The notes under the pieces: model-generated
Told to the model about the DNA's origin: nothing
Seen by the model: the letters and a program-made list of their open reading frames with translations, nothing else
Databases searched by the model: none
Assembly: GCA_019918135.1 (NCBI GenBank)
Contig: WBZZ01001376.1
Coordinates: forward strand, 41,001 to 105,000
From: Paulinella micropora
Taxonomy: Eukaryota; Cercozoa; Imbricatea; Euglyphida; Paulinellidae
DNA length: 64,000 bases
Direction: 5' to 3'
Part shown: positions 28,573 to 39,238 of the stretch, in pieces
Layout: every line of letters starts with the position of its first letter
Numbering within the stretch: position 1 is the first letter of the stretch
Translations under genes and position numbers: made by a program

Positions 28573-28590
28573 AGCGTCAGGACGCAGAGG
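28555..28590. other. Right junction of PLV segment B
   Basis: The change from AT-rich fibre sequence to the GC-rich F-box/LRR gene falls close to 28573 (around CCACCTGTAATCAGCGTCAG). Both genes are cut at this point. I cannot see a duplicated target site without the matching left flank. Confidence 0.55.
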
Positions 28591-29259
28591 TCAGTAAGGC
28601 TTGGCAAAAAGCTCAGGTTGTCGTCGTGGGCTAGAGTGCAAGCTAAGGCGCGTGAGTGACTGGAGCTGCGCAATCGCAGCCAACGTGTCGCTCGTCAACG
28701 GCTGGACTAACTGCAGCGTTAGACCAGAAACCGTACCAGGGTTTCGCAATTGGCGTAGCGCACTGGCGACGTCATCGTTGCCCGACGTGCACTTGACGGT
28801 AAGCTTGTGAACAGAAGCTATTGCCGACAACAGCGAAGCCAGGCCAGGCCGAGACTTCCCTGACATGTCACCGTAGTAATTTAGGTCGTGTACGTGAATA
28901 TGGCGCAGCAGAGTTGTGCTTCCCTCGTTGTCACCAAAGCCACAAGTAACAGATATTTTGGTTGGTGTTTCCAATCACAGACTTCGAAAAAAGGTAAATA
29001 ACTTTCGGTCAGTACGTCTGTAGAGACTAAACTCTGGTGGCTTAAAGCCCGTCCAGAAAGACGACCGTTTGCACAAAGCTGAGAGTAGTTTGCAGGCCAA
29101 TACTAAGCTAAGCAGCTGGTCCTCTCCCAAGCATGCTCTAACCAAGGGCCAAAGACAGTCCGGCAGCGTGAACAAACAACACGAGCGCGGCGGGATAGCG
29201 GCTAAGCACTTGCGCTCTGCTAGGCGCCGGCGTTTGGGGCTGCGGCGACTAGCAAGCAT
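28575..29259 (-). pseudogene. F-box/LRR protein, decayed and cut by PLV junction
   Basis: ATG 29259 (MLASRRSPKRRRLAER). F-box-like segment FTLPDCLWPLVRACLGEDQLLSLVLACKLL. It reads to an in-frame TGA at 28975-28977, then continues in the same frame with LRR-like sequence (LRHIHVHDL, VHKLTVKC, VSGLTLQL, LTRLSLHS). A second frame change near 28650 leads to LSFLPSLTDLCVLTL, and then the PLV sequence begins. One stop, one frameshift and truncation make it a clear pseudogene. Confidence 0.6.
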
Positions 29260-29532
29260 TCCCGGCTGGCGTACAACACAATTGTCCCTTGACCCACCCG
29301 CCCCGACCCACCGGCTTTCTCTCTTTCTGTCGGAGAAGGGGCTTCTGCGCTCTTCCCCTTCCCTATCCCTTCCCCTGTTCTTTCAGCCCCCCCCCCCCCC
29401 TCGGACTCAGGGGGGCTCAGGAGGGGGTAAGGAAAAAAGGGGGGAAGGCAGGGGAGGGGCGCTCCCCTTGCTCCCCTTGGTAGGCTCAAAAAAAAGTGTA
29501 CATATTTTGGCTCCGGGAGACGCGAGCACAAG

Positions 29533-29980
29533 AATGCAGGCTACGTCTCAAGATCCCGCGCGGGAGGTCACGGCCGCCAAGCTTGACGATGGTGTTGATT
29601 TCCGGCTGAACCCCTTGGTGTTGGGCTTGGGCCCCGCACAATTCAAGGACGCGCGCCAATGTCACTGAGTGTACTGCATTGTCGACTGCATTGCTATCTT
29701 TCTGTCTTGCTCTCAAGAGCATGCCGAGGAAATCTTCCATTACGTGGCAAGCGGGGTCAAATACGGCGACTTGGCTTGCCAGTGGCACGCGTTCCCTCCC
29801 GACGACCAATCCGTTCTTTGTACTACGCTGCCTGCCCTGCGTGTGATCCTCACGCTAGCGGCACTGGCTAACAAAGTATATTGGCACACCATGGCTCGAA
29901 GGTCTCACACTGGGGAGGGGCGGGCGCTGAAAACCAGGAGCAACAGAGAGGAAAGAGGCTGGATCGAGAATAGTTCTTAG
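29533..29980 (+). pseudogene. Hypothetical protein interrupted by TGA
   Basis: ATG 29533 (MQATSQDPAREVTAAKLDDG) reads to TGA at 29666-29668. The same frame then continues as VYCIVDCIAIFLSCSQEHAEEIFHYVASGVKYGDLAC...VILTLAALANKV to 29980. The mixed composition across the stop suggests one gene with a premature stop. The family is not recognised. Confidence 0.4.
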
Positions 29981-31154
29981 TTCTACGTTGTGTGGGACTT
30001 CTTCGGACAAAAGGAGGGAGAGCACGAATTGTCCTAGTCACCCGTCGGATGATCGGGATCAGGCCTTCCCCCCATTACAAATCCAGCCCCGGAAATGAGG
30101 GAGGGGGAGGGAGCAGCTCTAACTTACTTTGTTCCTCGTAGCTTTTGATGTCAATCCCATCAATCCGACAAACAAACCTAGCCACCAAATCAAGCGCGGC
30201 GCCCCCTGCAGAGCATCCGCACGCTGGACCAGTGCCAGCTTCCCCCGACGCCGTCCGCACGGCCTCCTGGCTGCTGTCGCTAGCCCGCCGCCCGCAGACG
30301 TTTTGGTTTGAAGCTTTGTTCACTAGCAAGCCCAAAGCCTGCAACGGTGCTGCCCGCGGAAGGTTGGGGGCTGGCGCGCCATCGCTGTGCATTCCTTAAA
30401 GATTCATGTGTTTGGGTTTGATCTAGAACAATGTACCTGTATTGTTTAAAACACTATTAAGAGTAATCCTGCATGGGGCGACAAAAAGAGGGATTCCTTG
30501 CAGAAAAAAAGACCTGTCATCTCCCGCCCCCCCCCCCCTCCCTTCCCCCTCCCTTTCCAAACTTTTTTGTCCTGCTTGAAATAAAAAAAAACTAAATTGA
30601 AGTGGCTAGGCCGGCTGAGCTTTCACATTTCTTTTATTAAAAGATACATTCAAGCAACTTGTTTTTCCGTATTTGTTTTATATCTTACTACATGTGTAAA
30701 AAACCACTCTAGCAGCCAGCCCTACACCCACAGCAGCGCATGCGGGGAACAGGAAAAAATCATTTTTTCTTTTTGCACTATAGTGAGAGAAAGGGAAAGG
30801 GACAGGGGAGACGAGGCACAAGACCAATGTAAAAGGAGAGGGGGGGGGGTGCCTCCCCCAGAGGTGTGCGTTCCAAGGACAAGAAGAGAGAAAAACGAAT
30901 CTGTCAAATGCTTATTAAAAAAAATCGTGACCTCCCCTTTTTCTCGCCTTCCAAAAAAAAGAAGATCTCGATGCCTCTGCTAACGATGGTAGTGGCCGCG
31001 GCTACGGGTAAGGACAGAGCAGCTCGATTGATTTGACAGAGAGAGCAGCTAGCAAAGAAAAAAGAAAACAAAATCCTGGGTGCACGCCGTGTGTGTGTGT
31101 GTGTATGTGCGTGTGGTAGCTAGCACGCTGGGCGCCACGGCCAGCGCGGCCGCC
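29981..31154. other. Mostly noncoding region with gene fragments
   Basis: It contains a forward frame 30145-30399 (LLSLARRPQTFWFEALFTSK) that may be a gene remnant, a C run at 30530, the A-rich motif AAATAAAAAAAA at 30580, a purine-rich stretch 30780-30900 and a TG microsatellite at 31088. Nothing here is convincing as a complete gene. Confidence 0.4.
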
Positions 31155-31343
31155 ATGTCAGGAGCACTGGCTACAACCGTCGGCGGCGGGGCCGGTGGGG
31201 GTGTTTTGTTTGCATTGTGGGGCGCGACGACTGTGGTGTTGCTCCTGACCTCTTGCTGGACCCTGGCGTGTCGACTAGCCAACGCCTTCTTTGCGCCGGC
31301 GTCTTCGGGGCGCCGCAGCATCCAAGCCACATTTTTTTATTAA
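31155..31343 (+). CDS. Possible small membrane protein
   Basis: 62 residues from ATG 31155 (MSGALATTVGGGAGGGVLFA), with one strong hydrophobic segment (VLFALWGATTVVLLLTSCW) and a basic tail ending in Phe-Phe-Tyr. It is followed directly by TTTTTATTAAAA, a string found at other gene ends here. Short and unsupported by homology. Confidence 0.3.
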   Translation: MSGALATTVGGGAGGGVLFALWGATTVVLLLTSCWTLACRLANAFFAPASSGRRSIQATFFY

Positions 31344-31549
31344 AACCGGAGAGGGCCTGGGAAGTTAAGTTGGTGTGCAAACAGGCACCGTGCTGTTCTT
31401 TAAAGTCTTAATGCGATGCGGTCGAAGAAGGCAGTACCCAAGTGGATTTTTGCCACGACTTTGTCAAAAGCTTTTTATTAAAAATTAGCACTCCCTCCCC
31501 CCCCCCCAAAAAAAAAGAAAAAGGGCGTAATTTAAGACAAAGCTTCAGG
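31344..31549. other. AT-rich spacer
   Basis: The spacer holds two TTTTTATTAAAA-type motifs (31324, 31468), a C run at 31497 and no gene. Confidence 0.4.
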
Positions 31550-32490
31550 GTGCGGTTCTAAAACAGTTAGCCTTTTATGCCAGCTCTTGTCTTGGGTGGG
31601 CAGACGAAGCTTAGGCATGCTCACGTTCTGCGAAAAGTCCAGAATGAGCTCTTTGCACTTAAAGTCATGCGGCACTTCGAGAAGCTTGGACCGTTGCAAT
31701 CTTTAAAGATCACCCTGAGTAGGTTACTAATCTGCCAGCCCTGAGGCATGGAGAATGTCTTCAAGAGCGGCAAAGCCTCGAAACAAAGCTCTGCCTGTTG
31801 ACACCGGAGTTTGGGGGTAGGACAACCCGTGTTAGCCAGTCACAAATTTGGATCGTCAGTTTAAGAGTTTCCATCTCTTTTTGATCTGGATACAGCCCGC
31901 TGGCGCGGGCTGAAGGAGGGGCTTGGGGGGCTTTGCCCCCCGAAGTCCTATCAAATAACTGGCTTCAATTTGTGCTTCCTGACACCTGAGGGCAGTCGGT
32001 AAGCAGATAGTTTGTAGCTTGGGGCAATCGCTAAATTTTGCCTTGTATTTTCCGTTCTGGATTTCCCAGATCGTGGGCTGGCTCAGCATGCAGAAGCTGC
32101 CTAAATCTTTAAAGCAAAGATGGACCGTTTGGCACCGCAGTTCAAGAGAGTAAGCTGACTCGTTCTAAGGCGGAGCTGTCAGCTACCGTCAGGCAGAGGT
32201 GTGTCAATAGCGCCTTGTCTTCGAAGCAGTGTAGGCTGAGGTTGTTGGCTGACAATCGTCGATGAACACCTTCCAAACGCCAGCGGCCCTGATATCCAAG
32301 CCTTTCCCTGGCATGCCTGAACTTGCAATCCGCAGGGTACTAGGGAGTAAGCTGGTCGTTGCTACCTTGTTGTCTGTCCCGCGGCTAGACACCTTCACAC
32401 TCTGCAACCCTCTACAGTTTTCCACAGATAGCAGATGGCAAAGGTCGTCAGGGAGATCAAGAGGTCCCCACCGGGACATTTCGGCACGCG
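31550..32490 (-). pseudogene. Decayed LRR-type gene
   Basis: Reverse frames hold LRR-like fragments in several phases: LDLPDDLCHLLSVENCRGLQSVKV (from 32479), CPKLQTICLPTALRCQEAQI (from about 32040), and KLRCQQAELCFEALPLLKTF and similar down to 31550. Stops and frame changes separate them. A GC palindrome (CAGCCCGCTGGCGCGGGCTG, 31892-31911) is inserted in one fragment. This is consistent with an old F-box/LRR family pseudogene. Confidence 0.45.
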
Positions 32491-32529
32491 GGTTTCGTCT
32501 AGTAAAAACTCTTTCACTTTAATAATTAT

Positions 32530-32625
32530 GATTAAAAACGGGGGGCACGCCCCCCGCGCCCCCCCCCCCCCCCCAGGGGGCATGCCCCCGTGCCCCCCTC
32601 CAGCCCGCGCAGGCGGGCTGGGCCA
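32530..32625. repeat. G/C hairpin cluster with CCAGCCCGC palindrome
   Basis: GGGGGGCACGCCCCCC, a long C run, GGGGGCATGCCCCC, and the palindrome CCAGCCCGC-GCAG-GCGGGCTGG (32600-32622) follow each other. All can form strong hairpins. They sit just beyond the 3' end of the F-box gene that ends at 32651. Confidence 0.7.
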
Positions 32626-32650
32626 CAGCGCAAGCGGGGTTGGGTGAGTG

Positions 32651-33467
32651 TTAGTAGTAATGCCGGATCGATCCACAGCTGTCACATCTGTCGCAGAGGC
32701 GCAACGGGCGGCTGGCGTACGGCCTTCTCCGCCGGAGCCGAGAACGACTGCGGACCGCTAAGGAACGCAGATCGACCAGGACGGCTCCGCTCCAATATAA
32801 GTCCGACAGCCTGTTCAGAACCTCGACGGAAACAAGTTCTCTGACCGCGGCTTCAATACTACCCATGCTCAGTTCGGAAGGGGGTATGTCCACTACGAGG
32901 CCCAGGAACCATTCCCGTTCGTAGTTTCCGCATTCTACACAGCAGACTTCGGGGTCGGTACACACGAGCTCTAAGCCTATATCTGTCTCGCGCCTTATGG
33001 AGCTGTATAAATAGGAGACATTCAGGCTGGTTTCCAAGAACTCGCCGTAGCCAATGTGCAGGTTCATGCCAGGGATCGCGTAGCTTCTACCCCCGCAGCG
33101 GGACACTGCCTGCTCCCCCGGCCCCGCACTGGTGTATTGGAACGCTAGTTCTGCGATCTTTTCACTCAGGTCCTGATGCCACGTGCTCAGGTAGTTCTGC
33201 TGCGCCAGCCTGGACAAGTGCGCAAACATTGGCCTGCAGACCGCGGCAGGTCAAGCCCAGCCTAGCGGCGGAAGCGGGAGAGCAGTCGGCAATCAGCCCT
33301 AGCAATTCTTGTGGCAGAGCGCTGACTAGGTCTACAAACAACGCTTGGCGGCCGAGCGCCAGCCTCCTTTTCTTCTTCTTGAAAAGAGGGCCCAGAGGGC
33401 CCGCGTGCGCGGTTGAGCTGCGGGCCCTGACAGACCCTGACAGGCCTGTCCTGGTTTTGTACTGCAT
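32651..33467 (-). pseudogene. F-box protein with C-terminal Cys motif, one-base frameshift
   Basis: The first frame gives LFVDLVSALPQELLGLIADCSPASAARLGLTCRGL, a good F-box. Near 33232 the frame must change (NVFAHLSRLAQQNYLST) to continue to 32651. The paralogue 42864-43616 (ALPEELLRHL...GTTCRSLSKCLLPLATEAQ) confirms the alignment and places a one-base loss in a short T run. The C-terminal region has paired Cys (CVECGNYERE, LCDRCDSCGS) that may bind zinc. A likely SCF adaptor by family. Confidence 0.6.
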
Positions 33468-33489
33468 AAGATTGAAAAAGAACTTTAAG

Positions 33490-33720
33490 AGCTTCTGTGC
33501 CCCGGGGGGCATGCCCCCCGTGCCTCCCCCTCGGGAAACATGCCCCCCGCGCCCCCCCTTCCCACCCCGGGGGGATGCCCCCCGCGCCCCTTGTCTCCGC
33601 TGAACTCATGTTTGTGCAGAACCAAAGAAAAAAAGATTTCTGCTCCAAGACAAGCGACGGTATGGGGAGGGGGGGGAGGTGGAGGGGGGGGGGGTCGCCC
33701 CCCCCTCCCCTCCTTGTAGG
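33490..33720. repeat. G/C hairpin cluster
   Basis: Repeated GGGGGGCATGCCCCCC-type hairpins (33506-33600) and a G run/C run pair around TCG (33666-33710). They match the clusters at 32530, 41800, 43712 and 52610. A dispersed intergenic hairpin family. Confidence 0.65.
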
Positions 33721-33779
33721 CTACCTCATGTTGGGGAAATCCGCGGAGTTGTAAGACTTGTATCAAGCTTTTTTTATTT

Positions 33780-34750
33780 AGAGAAAACCTTTTTTTGTGC
33801 TCTTGTCTAATGGCACTTCCAGCACGGGGCCGGCGGCTCCCCGTCCCCTGCCGCGGGTCTGTGGGGCGAGGGTGGGGTTCTGCTCCTCGCCGCCTGCTCC
33901 ATCTGCTTGACGGCCGATCTCTTGGCCCCCCCCCCCCCCCCCGGCACGAGCGAAGCCTCGACATCTCTCAGGGTCAGCGGCGCGTTGGTGGACACAAACT
34001 GTGTCTTGAAAATATACGAGCAAGAGAAGCACACGTAGTGCAGCTGTGACCAGACAGGGCCACAGATCGCCCTTGAAGTCACTCGCACAGCCTGACCCCA
34101 AATCGCGTCTAAGAAACCTTTTGCTACGCGCCCCGGAATAACAACGCATTTTCAGGATTCGCACTGTGCGCATCATCTCCTCGCTCAGCTTCTCCGCCTC
34201 CCGCCGGTTCCCCACTGCTACTAACACTTGTTTCCCACTCAGCAAGTCTAGCTTGATCTTTTGCACTATGCCCTGCCTCATGGCGTGCAGCACCTCGAGC
34301 GATCGTGCGAGAGATCATAAACGCGTCCAGGCAGATGATCTTGTCCGCTTTCCGGACGGGCATCTCCAGCATTCAGCAGATTCATTAGGTCCTTTTCTGT
34401 GTTTAGGCCTTGCGTAGCTTAGTACAGCAGACTTCTCGCACTCTTCCAGCAGCTCGCTCTCTAGAACTTCCTTGTCCGTAGTTTGTCTACTATGGACCAG
34501 AGCTTTGCACCCCCGATGCCTTCTTCCTCTTCTTTGCTGGGTAATAGTTCAAGAGCCGGCCCACACGCCGCTCAGGTTCTTCCTCCCCATCTGCGCGCTT
34601 GGAATCGCACAGGTTACAGTGCGCTATCAGCCAATTTTCTAAAGTATTGTCATCAACCGAGATCTCAACCTGCGCCTCTTCCTTATGCATTTCGTGCTCT
34701 CGTCTAGCGTATGACAGGGCGCATGACGAGTTGGCTCCGAGGGTTGCGGT
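33780..34750 (-). pseudogene. Decayed, internally deleted copy of the primase-helicase gene
   Basis: Blocks match the larger locus in the same order: 33780-33845 with 35200-35290, 33895-33930 with 36302-36340, 33950-34100 with 36676-36970, 34265-34320 with 37150-37205, 34340-34460 with 37225-37345, then 34480-34720 with 38085-38340. Intervening blocks are deleted and frames are broken. It uniquely keeps KIKLDLLSGKQVLVAVGNRR (about 34160-34260), which resembles the first strand-helix of the second helicase domain and is missing from the larger copy. The shared 3' flank (AGACTTGTATCAAGC) shows segmental duplication. Confidence 0.7.
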
Positions 34751-35225
34751 GAACCCTCCCTCCCCCCCTTCCAGCCCACAAAAATTTTAAGCTCGACGGT
34801 CTTACACCTGGCACTGAAAACTAAGCGAGAGATAGGGAAGAGGGCAGGGGATGGGAAGAGCACGAATTGTCTCCCCGCATCTGAGAACAAGGAGCGGGAG
34901 AGAGAAGGGGGGAGGGAGGGAGGGGGAGGGGGAGGGGGCAGGGGCGCGCTAGGAATGTACACAAAAAATTAATTACAAAAAATCTCTGAAGAATTTTTAA
35001 TCATTAGCGCTGAGAAATAAGAGAGGGAGAGGAAAGGAGCAAGAGAGGGGGGGGAGAGCTTAGTGGAGGGCGTTTTATGTAAGGTATTTCTTTTGTAGCT
35101 TCTGCGCCCCCCGCACAGGCCCGTGCTCCTTGAGCCCCCCCCCCCCCCTAGGCTCAGAGGGTGAGTTGTAAGACTTGTATCAAGCTTTTTTAATATTTAG
35201 AAAAAACCTTTTTCTTTGCTCTTGT
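34751..35225. other. Intergenic region with dispersed 3' repeat
   Basis: It holds a copy of the dispersed motif AAGCTCGACGGTCTTACACC (about 34788-34830, also at 41515, 42425 and 42540), purine-rich runs (34890-34940, 35030-35060), a C run at 35140, and the duplicated 3' flank of the helicase gene (35168-35225). No gene. Confidence 0.5.
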
Positions 35226-36416
35226 CTAATGGCGCTGTTTTTTAGCCAGCGGCTCCCCGTCGCTGCCGCGGGCAGATGCAGGAGGGCTCGCTGGTGACGA
35301 ACGCCCATCGTCTGCGAGCCAACTTGGGTCCGTCAATAAGCTTGAATCCTCTGCGACCTCGTGAATGAGCCGCAAGGGGTCAATTGCCTTTCTTTCTTTC
35401 TCCTCCTCCAGCCCGCTGGCGCGGGCAGGAGGGACAGGGGCAGGGGGAGTGTCACAAGGAATATTTACCCCGGACAACTTGACCCCTTTAAACAACACCA
35501 CGCGATAGGTGGCATGCTTGCTCTTGCTTTGCGCATTTTCACGCCGCAATCTTCCGCCGTCGGGTTTCTCTAATCTTTCGAAGCTTGAGCGCAGGCATAT
35601 CTTGAAAAACTGCGCCAGCAAGCCCCGGCAGGCATAGGCTGACAGGGCTGGCGGGGCCACCCCACTCTTTACGTCGGCCACCGGCTCACGGGCCAAACGG
35701 TTCAAAGTATTTCGGCTGATTTCAAGCCCGTGTGACCTTGTCCAGAGCGCATGCCCGTCCCTAAACAACGACTCCAGCTGCATCTGGTTGGCGACCACCG
35801 TCCCCCACGAGATCTCTGCGCCGCCCAGCAGGCGATCCATGGGTCTCTGCAGAGGGCCAGCCTTGCCCTTCTGCAGCTGGGGCTGCGGAAGCAACAGAGT
35901 CGCGAGGGCTTCGAGAAGGATCACGCGGGCCGTGGGGTTTCTGCTCCTCTGCACTGACAAAAGGGGGAGGTCGCCGAGCCCCGCAAATTGTCCCTGCGCC
36001 CAGGCCAGGAAGGTCTCGGGGCGGCCCGAGTACAGGCACCAGGTGCCCAACAGCCCCAGCAGCCGCTTCTGCGCCGCGAGTCGGCACGCCGTCGCGTAGT
36101 CCAACGCAGGCCTTGCCGACGGGTGTCTTAGCAGCAATTTCAGATACGGCACTCGATCCAAGCTCGAACGGCCCGAGGTCCCGTCCCACAGAGGTGTCGT
36201 ACCCGTAACAAGCCTTGCGACGGGTTTGTCTCCGTCCCCCCTCTCCTCCTGTAACCTGATCTCTCTGCGCAGTTCCTCGTCGTTCATGCGCATCGCCGCC
36301 TGCTCCATCTGCTCGACGGCCGATCTCTTGACCTCCTGGCGCTCCTCGCGGGCCTTGTCCGCTTCCTCGTTCCGTTCCTCGTGCATTTCCTCCGTGACTC
36401 CGCCTGGCCACTGGTG
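35226..36416 (-). pseudogene. C-terminal region of the helicase locus, beyond an in-frame TAG
   Basis: It is in frame with the helicase segment across the TAG at 36417-36419 (EE-stop-HQWPGGVTEEMHEERNEEA). It may also be translated from ATG 36386 (386 residues). A charged helix (EERNEEADKAREERQEVKRS) leads to a helical domain (LKLLLRHPSARPALDYATACRL ... LLEALATLLLPQPQLQ) and an acidic/basic tail ending AKKQRH, which could be a nuclear signal. A GC palindrome codes for part of the PPARASGLEEE segment. The family of the domain is not recognised; by position it matches the C-terminal domain of origin-binding-type helicases. Confidence 0.5.
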
Positions 36417-38578
36417 CTATTCCTCCGCCCGTGGCAGCTCCGTGGCCGCATAGTCCACTCTGACGAGGTTGTCGCAGCCCATGCGCCACAGGTAATAACA
36501 AAATGTATCCTTGGCCCTATACATAGACAGGTTTCTTTCTAGGGTTGCGTATGCGTTCGAGATGAAGTTCCAGTCGCGCACGGGGATTAATCGCGCCATC
36601 CTGTCCATGCCAACCCGGAGTTTGTGTTGGAAAACGAGCCCGCTTCCTGGTTTGCCTTTCTCTGCATTCACCGTATGCACGAGCGAAGCCTCGACATCTC
36701 TCAGGGTCAGCGGCGCGTTGGTGGACACAAACGGTGTCTTGAAATATACGTGCATTTCATGCACACTGCGCGCCCGCCCACTCATCTGCGCATAGTCCCG
36801 TGCCAGAATCTGGTTGTTGTCCAGCAGCAAATACAGCGCGTGGAAATGGAACTCGCTCACGCCGGGGGGCTCTGTGAAGCTCACTCCAAACGTCAGAGTG
36901 CAAGAGAAGCACACATAATGCAGCTGTGACCAGACGGGCCATAGGTCACCCTTGAAGTCACTCGCGTAGCCCTCCAGCCCGCTGCGCGGGCAGGAAGGAA
37001 GAGGCAGGGGGGGGTTCGGGGGGCAGTATTCTCCCCGGCACGATGCTCTGCCTGCTCTTGTGCTCAAAATACTGCCGATTGCTTTGCTTGCGAAAGCTGC
37101 TGCAGCGCAGGTACGTACTGCAGTCCCTGGGGCGCGCAGGCGCATCCGCCATTCCCGGCCCCTGCCTCATGGCGTGCAGCACCTCGAGCGTGCGGGGGGT
37201 CATGAACGCATCTAGGCAAATGATCTTGTCCGCTTCCCGAACGAGCATCTCCAGCGTCAGCAGATTCACCAAGTCCTTTTCGGTGTTTAGGCCTTGCGTA
37301 GCTTGGTACAGCAGACTCTCGCATTCGTCCAGCAGCAAGATGTTGTATGCTACGCCGCCCTGTCTTTGCCCCCTTCTTTCGCCCAGCGAATGCAGGCTTT
37401 CAAACGTCCAGATCCCACGGTCGCTCCCCAACGCATCCAGAGGCTTGAAGCTAAATTTGTAGTCTCTGAACGCATGTGCCTGCGATTCGCAGAAGGTTCG
37501 GCGGCTAGCTAAGATCAGGAACGTAGGGGTGACCCCCGGGCCCAGTTCCTTTTCCCACTTTTGCAGCCAGCGCAGCAGCACCTCGTACATCTCGGGGAGC
37601 CACGCGCCCGGCTTCTTGCGCGTCAGTATCGCCTCCACGAGGTTTCTCTCTTGAGTCGTCTTTCCCGCGCCCAATGACTCTTGCATTAGCATTATCGAGA
37701 AATCGTCGCTGAGCGTGAACGGCTGCACCCACTCCGAAGCTACGTCCTCGCGCACCCTCACAAAGGGGGCCCAATTCTCGTCGGCTTTGCGCAGTCCGTC
37801 CAGCACGCCTATGCAGCCGTAGCAGTCCTGCATCCCCCCGTTCCGGGTCACCCGCGACCCGCCTAAGCTCTTCCAGGTCCCGCCCAAGCACGCGCAGGTC
37901 CACCAGAAATCTGTCTTGTGAACCTCTATCGACTGAGACTCACAATCGTCGCTCGAACAGAGCCCTTGCGTCTCCCATGCAGGCCAGCGCTGCGTCGGGC
38001 TGCTACCCCGCACTAGCTCCAGCGCCTTCCGTTGCAGCTCGCTCTCTAGAACTTCCTTAGCCTTCTTGTCCTTAGTTCGTCTACTATGGACCAAAGCTTT
38101 GCACCCCCGGTGCCTTCTTCTTTTTCCTCTCCCTTGCCCGGATAATAGTTCAAGAGCCGGCCCACCCGCCGCTCAGGTTCTTCCTCCCCCTGTGCGCGCT
38201 TGGAATCGCACAGGTTACAGTGCGCAATCAGCCAAATTTCCGAAGTATTGTCATCCACAGAAATCTCAACCTGCGCCTCTTCCTTATGCGTGTCGGGCTC
38301 GCATCTAGCGTATGACAGGACGCATGGCGAGTTGGCTCCGAGGGTTGCGGTGAAACGTTTGATCGCTGGATAGTTCTGAGGCTCCTCCATTTGCTTCGGA
38401 TCTTCCAGCATAGGAGACACCGGCTGTACTATGCAGCATTCCATGTACTTGAGCACCGCGGTGACTCGCGCAGCCAGTGGCTTGACCCATTTCCTCTCGT
38501 GCAACTCGCTGGGGTCGACATCATCATCACTTTCTCCCTCTTCCTCATCGTCTTCCTCATCGCTCTCGCTCTCTCCCG
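36417..38578 (-). pseudogene. Origin-binding-protein-type superfamily 2 helicase part, multiple frame breaks
   Basis: Probable exon 2. Acidic start (GESESDEEDDEEEGESDDD), then a Cys-containing region (IAHCNLCDSKRAQGEEEPER). Frame change near 38075, then motif I SLGAGKTTQ, motif II LLLDECESLL, and IICLDAFMTPRTLEVLHAM. Frame change near 37000 at a GC palindrome insertion, then FVSTNAPLTLRD-type sequence and motif VI YAQMSGRARSV. Motif order and the DEC(E/H)-type Walker B fit herpesvirus UL9-like helicases found in several giant viruses fused to an AEP primase. It ends at TAG 36417-36419, with in-frame sequence continuing. Confidence 0.6.
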
Positions 38579-39238
38579 CTGAACTGTGCGGCTCCTACAC
38601 ACATGTGAGGGGGGTATGGAGGGGGGGGTTGTGTGCCATAAAATTTGGGGTGTAGGGTGTGTGCAAAAAAGGATGGGTCGGAGGGTGGTCATTCGAAAAT
38701 AATATGCTAAATCGTCGATAGGGCTGTCCGGGGGGCGTTTCCATTTCCAAATGCTCACCCGGCCGGGAGGAGCGGCCGACCACCGCCTTATATTTCAAAA
38801 GCATTTCCTTTTTGCACGCATACAATAGGCAGGGGTGGCAGGATTTTTTTTCGATAGGGCCTGAACTCACTTCCATTGCCAGTTTAACCCCACCCCACCA
38901 GTCACCCCCAAATAGTGGGGACACCCCCCACCCGGGCGATAGGGCACCCAGGGGGCACACCCCTGTGAGCCATTCTTGCAAACAAAGGAAAGAGGGCAGA
39001 AAGGGAGGAATACACAACCCCGGGGAATGACCTGCGTGCCACCACTCCAAGGCTTCCGCGCGCCCTTGCCATTTTCTGCATACACACAGAATAGGAAAGG
39101 TGTGTGCGGGAGAGGGCAAGGCAAAGAAAGGGGCAAGCGTGCAGATCTTGTGGACGATGCAGACCCTCGGATACAAACAAACACCACAAACAAATGAGAA
39201 TACACAGCCTCCCCTCTGCGCGCGGGGAGGGTATGTAC
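38579..39238 (-). other. Probable spliceosomal-type intron in the primase-helicase gene
   Basis: On the reverse strand the donor is CAAG/GTACATAC (39238) and the best acceptor is CACAGTTCAG/CGGG (38579). It removes 660 bases and joins exons in phase, converting ...KQDAQ into an acidic stretch GESESDEED. Inside, the composition is pyrimidine-rich and the translated frame is Cys/Phe/Pro/His-rich, unlike the flanking protein. An alternative acceptor (TGTGTAG, 38595) gives the wrong frame. No transcript evidence is available here. Confidence 0.45.

Noticed and set aside
28573..28673. N-terminal 34 residues of the segment B fibre frame
   Set aside because: They are encoded by the F-box/LRR gene DNA and are LRR-like (LSFLPSLTDLCVLTL), so they are not part of the fibre.
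38595..39238. Continuous open frame through the proposed intron as coding sequence
   Set aside because: The translation is Cys/Phe/His/Pro-rich with no similarity to its flanks, and consistent splice sites restore an acidic linker. Absence of stops over this length is compatible with chance in GC-rich DNA.
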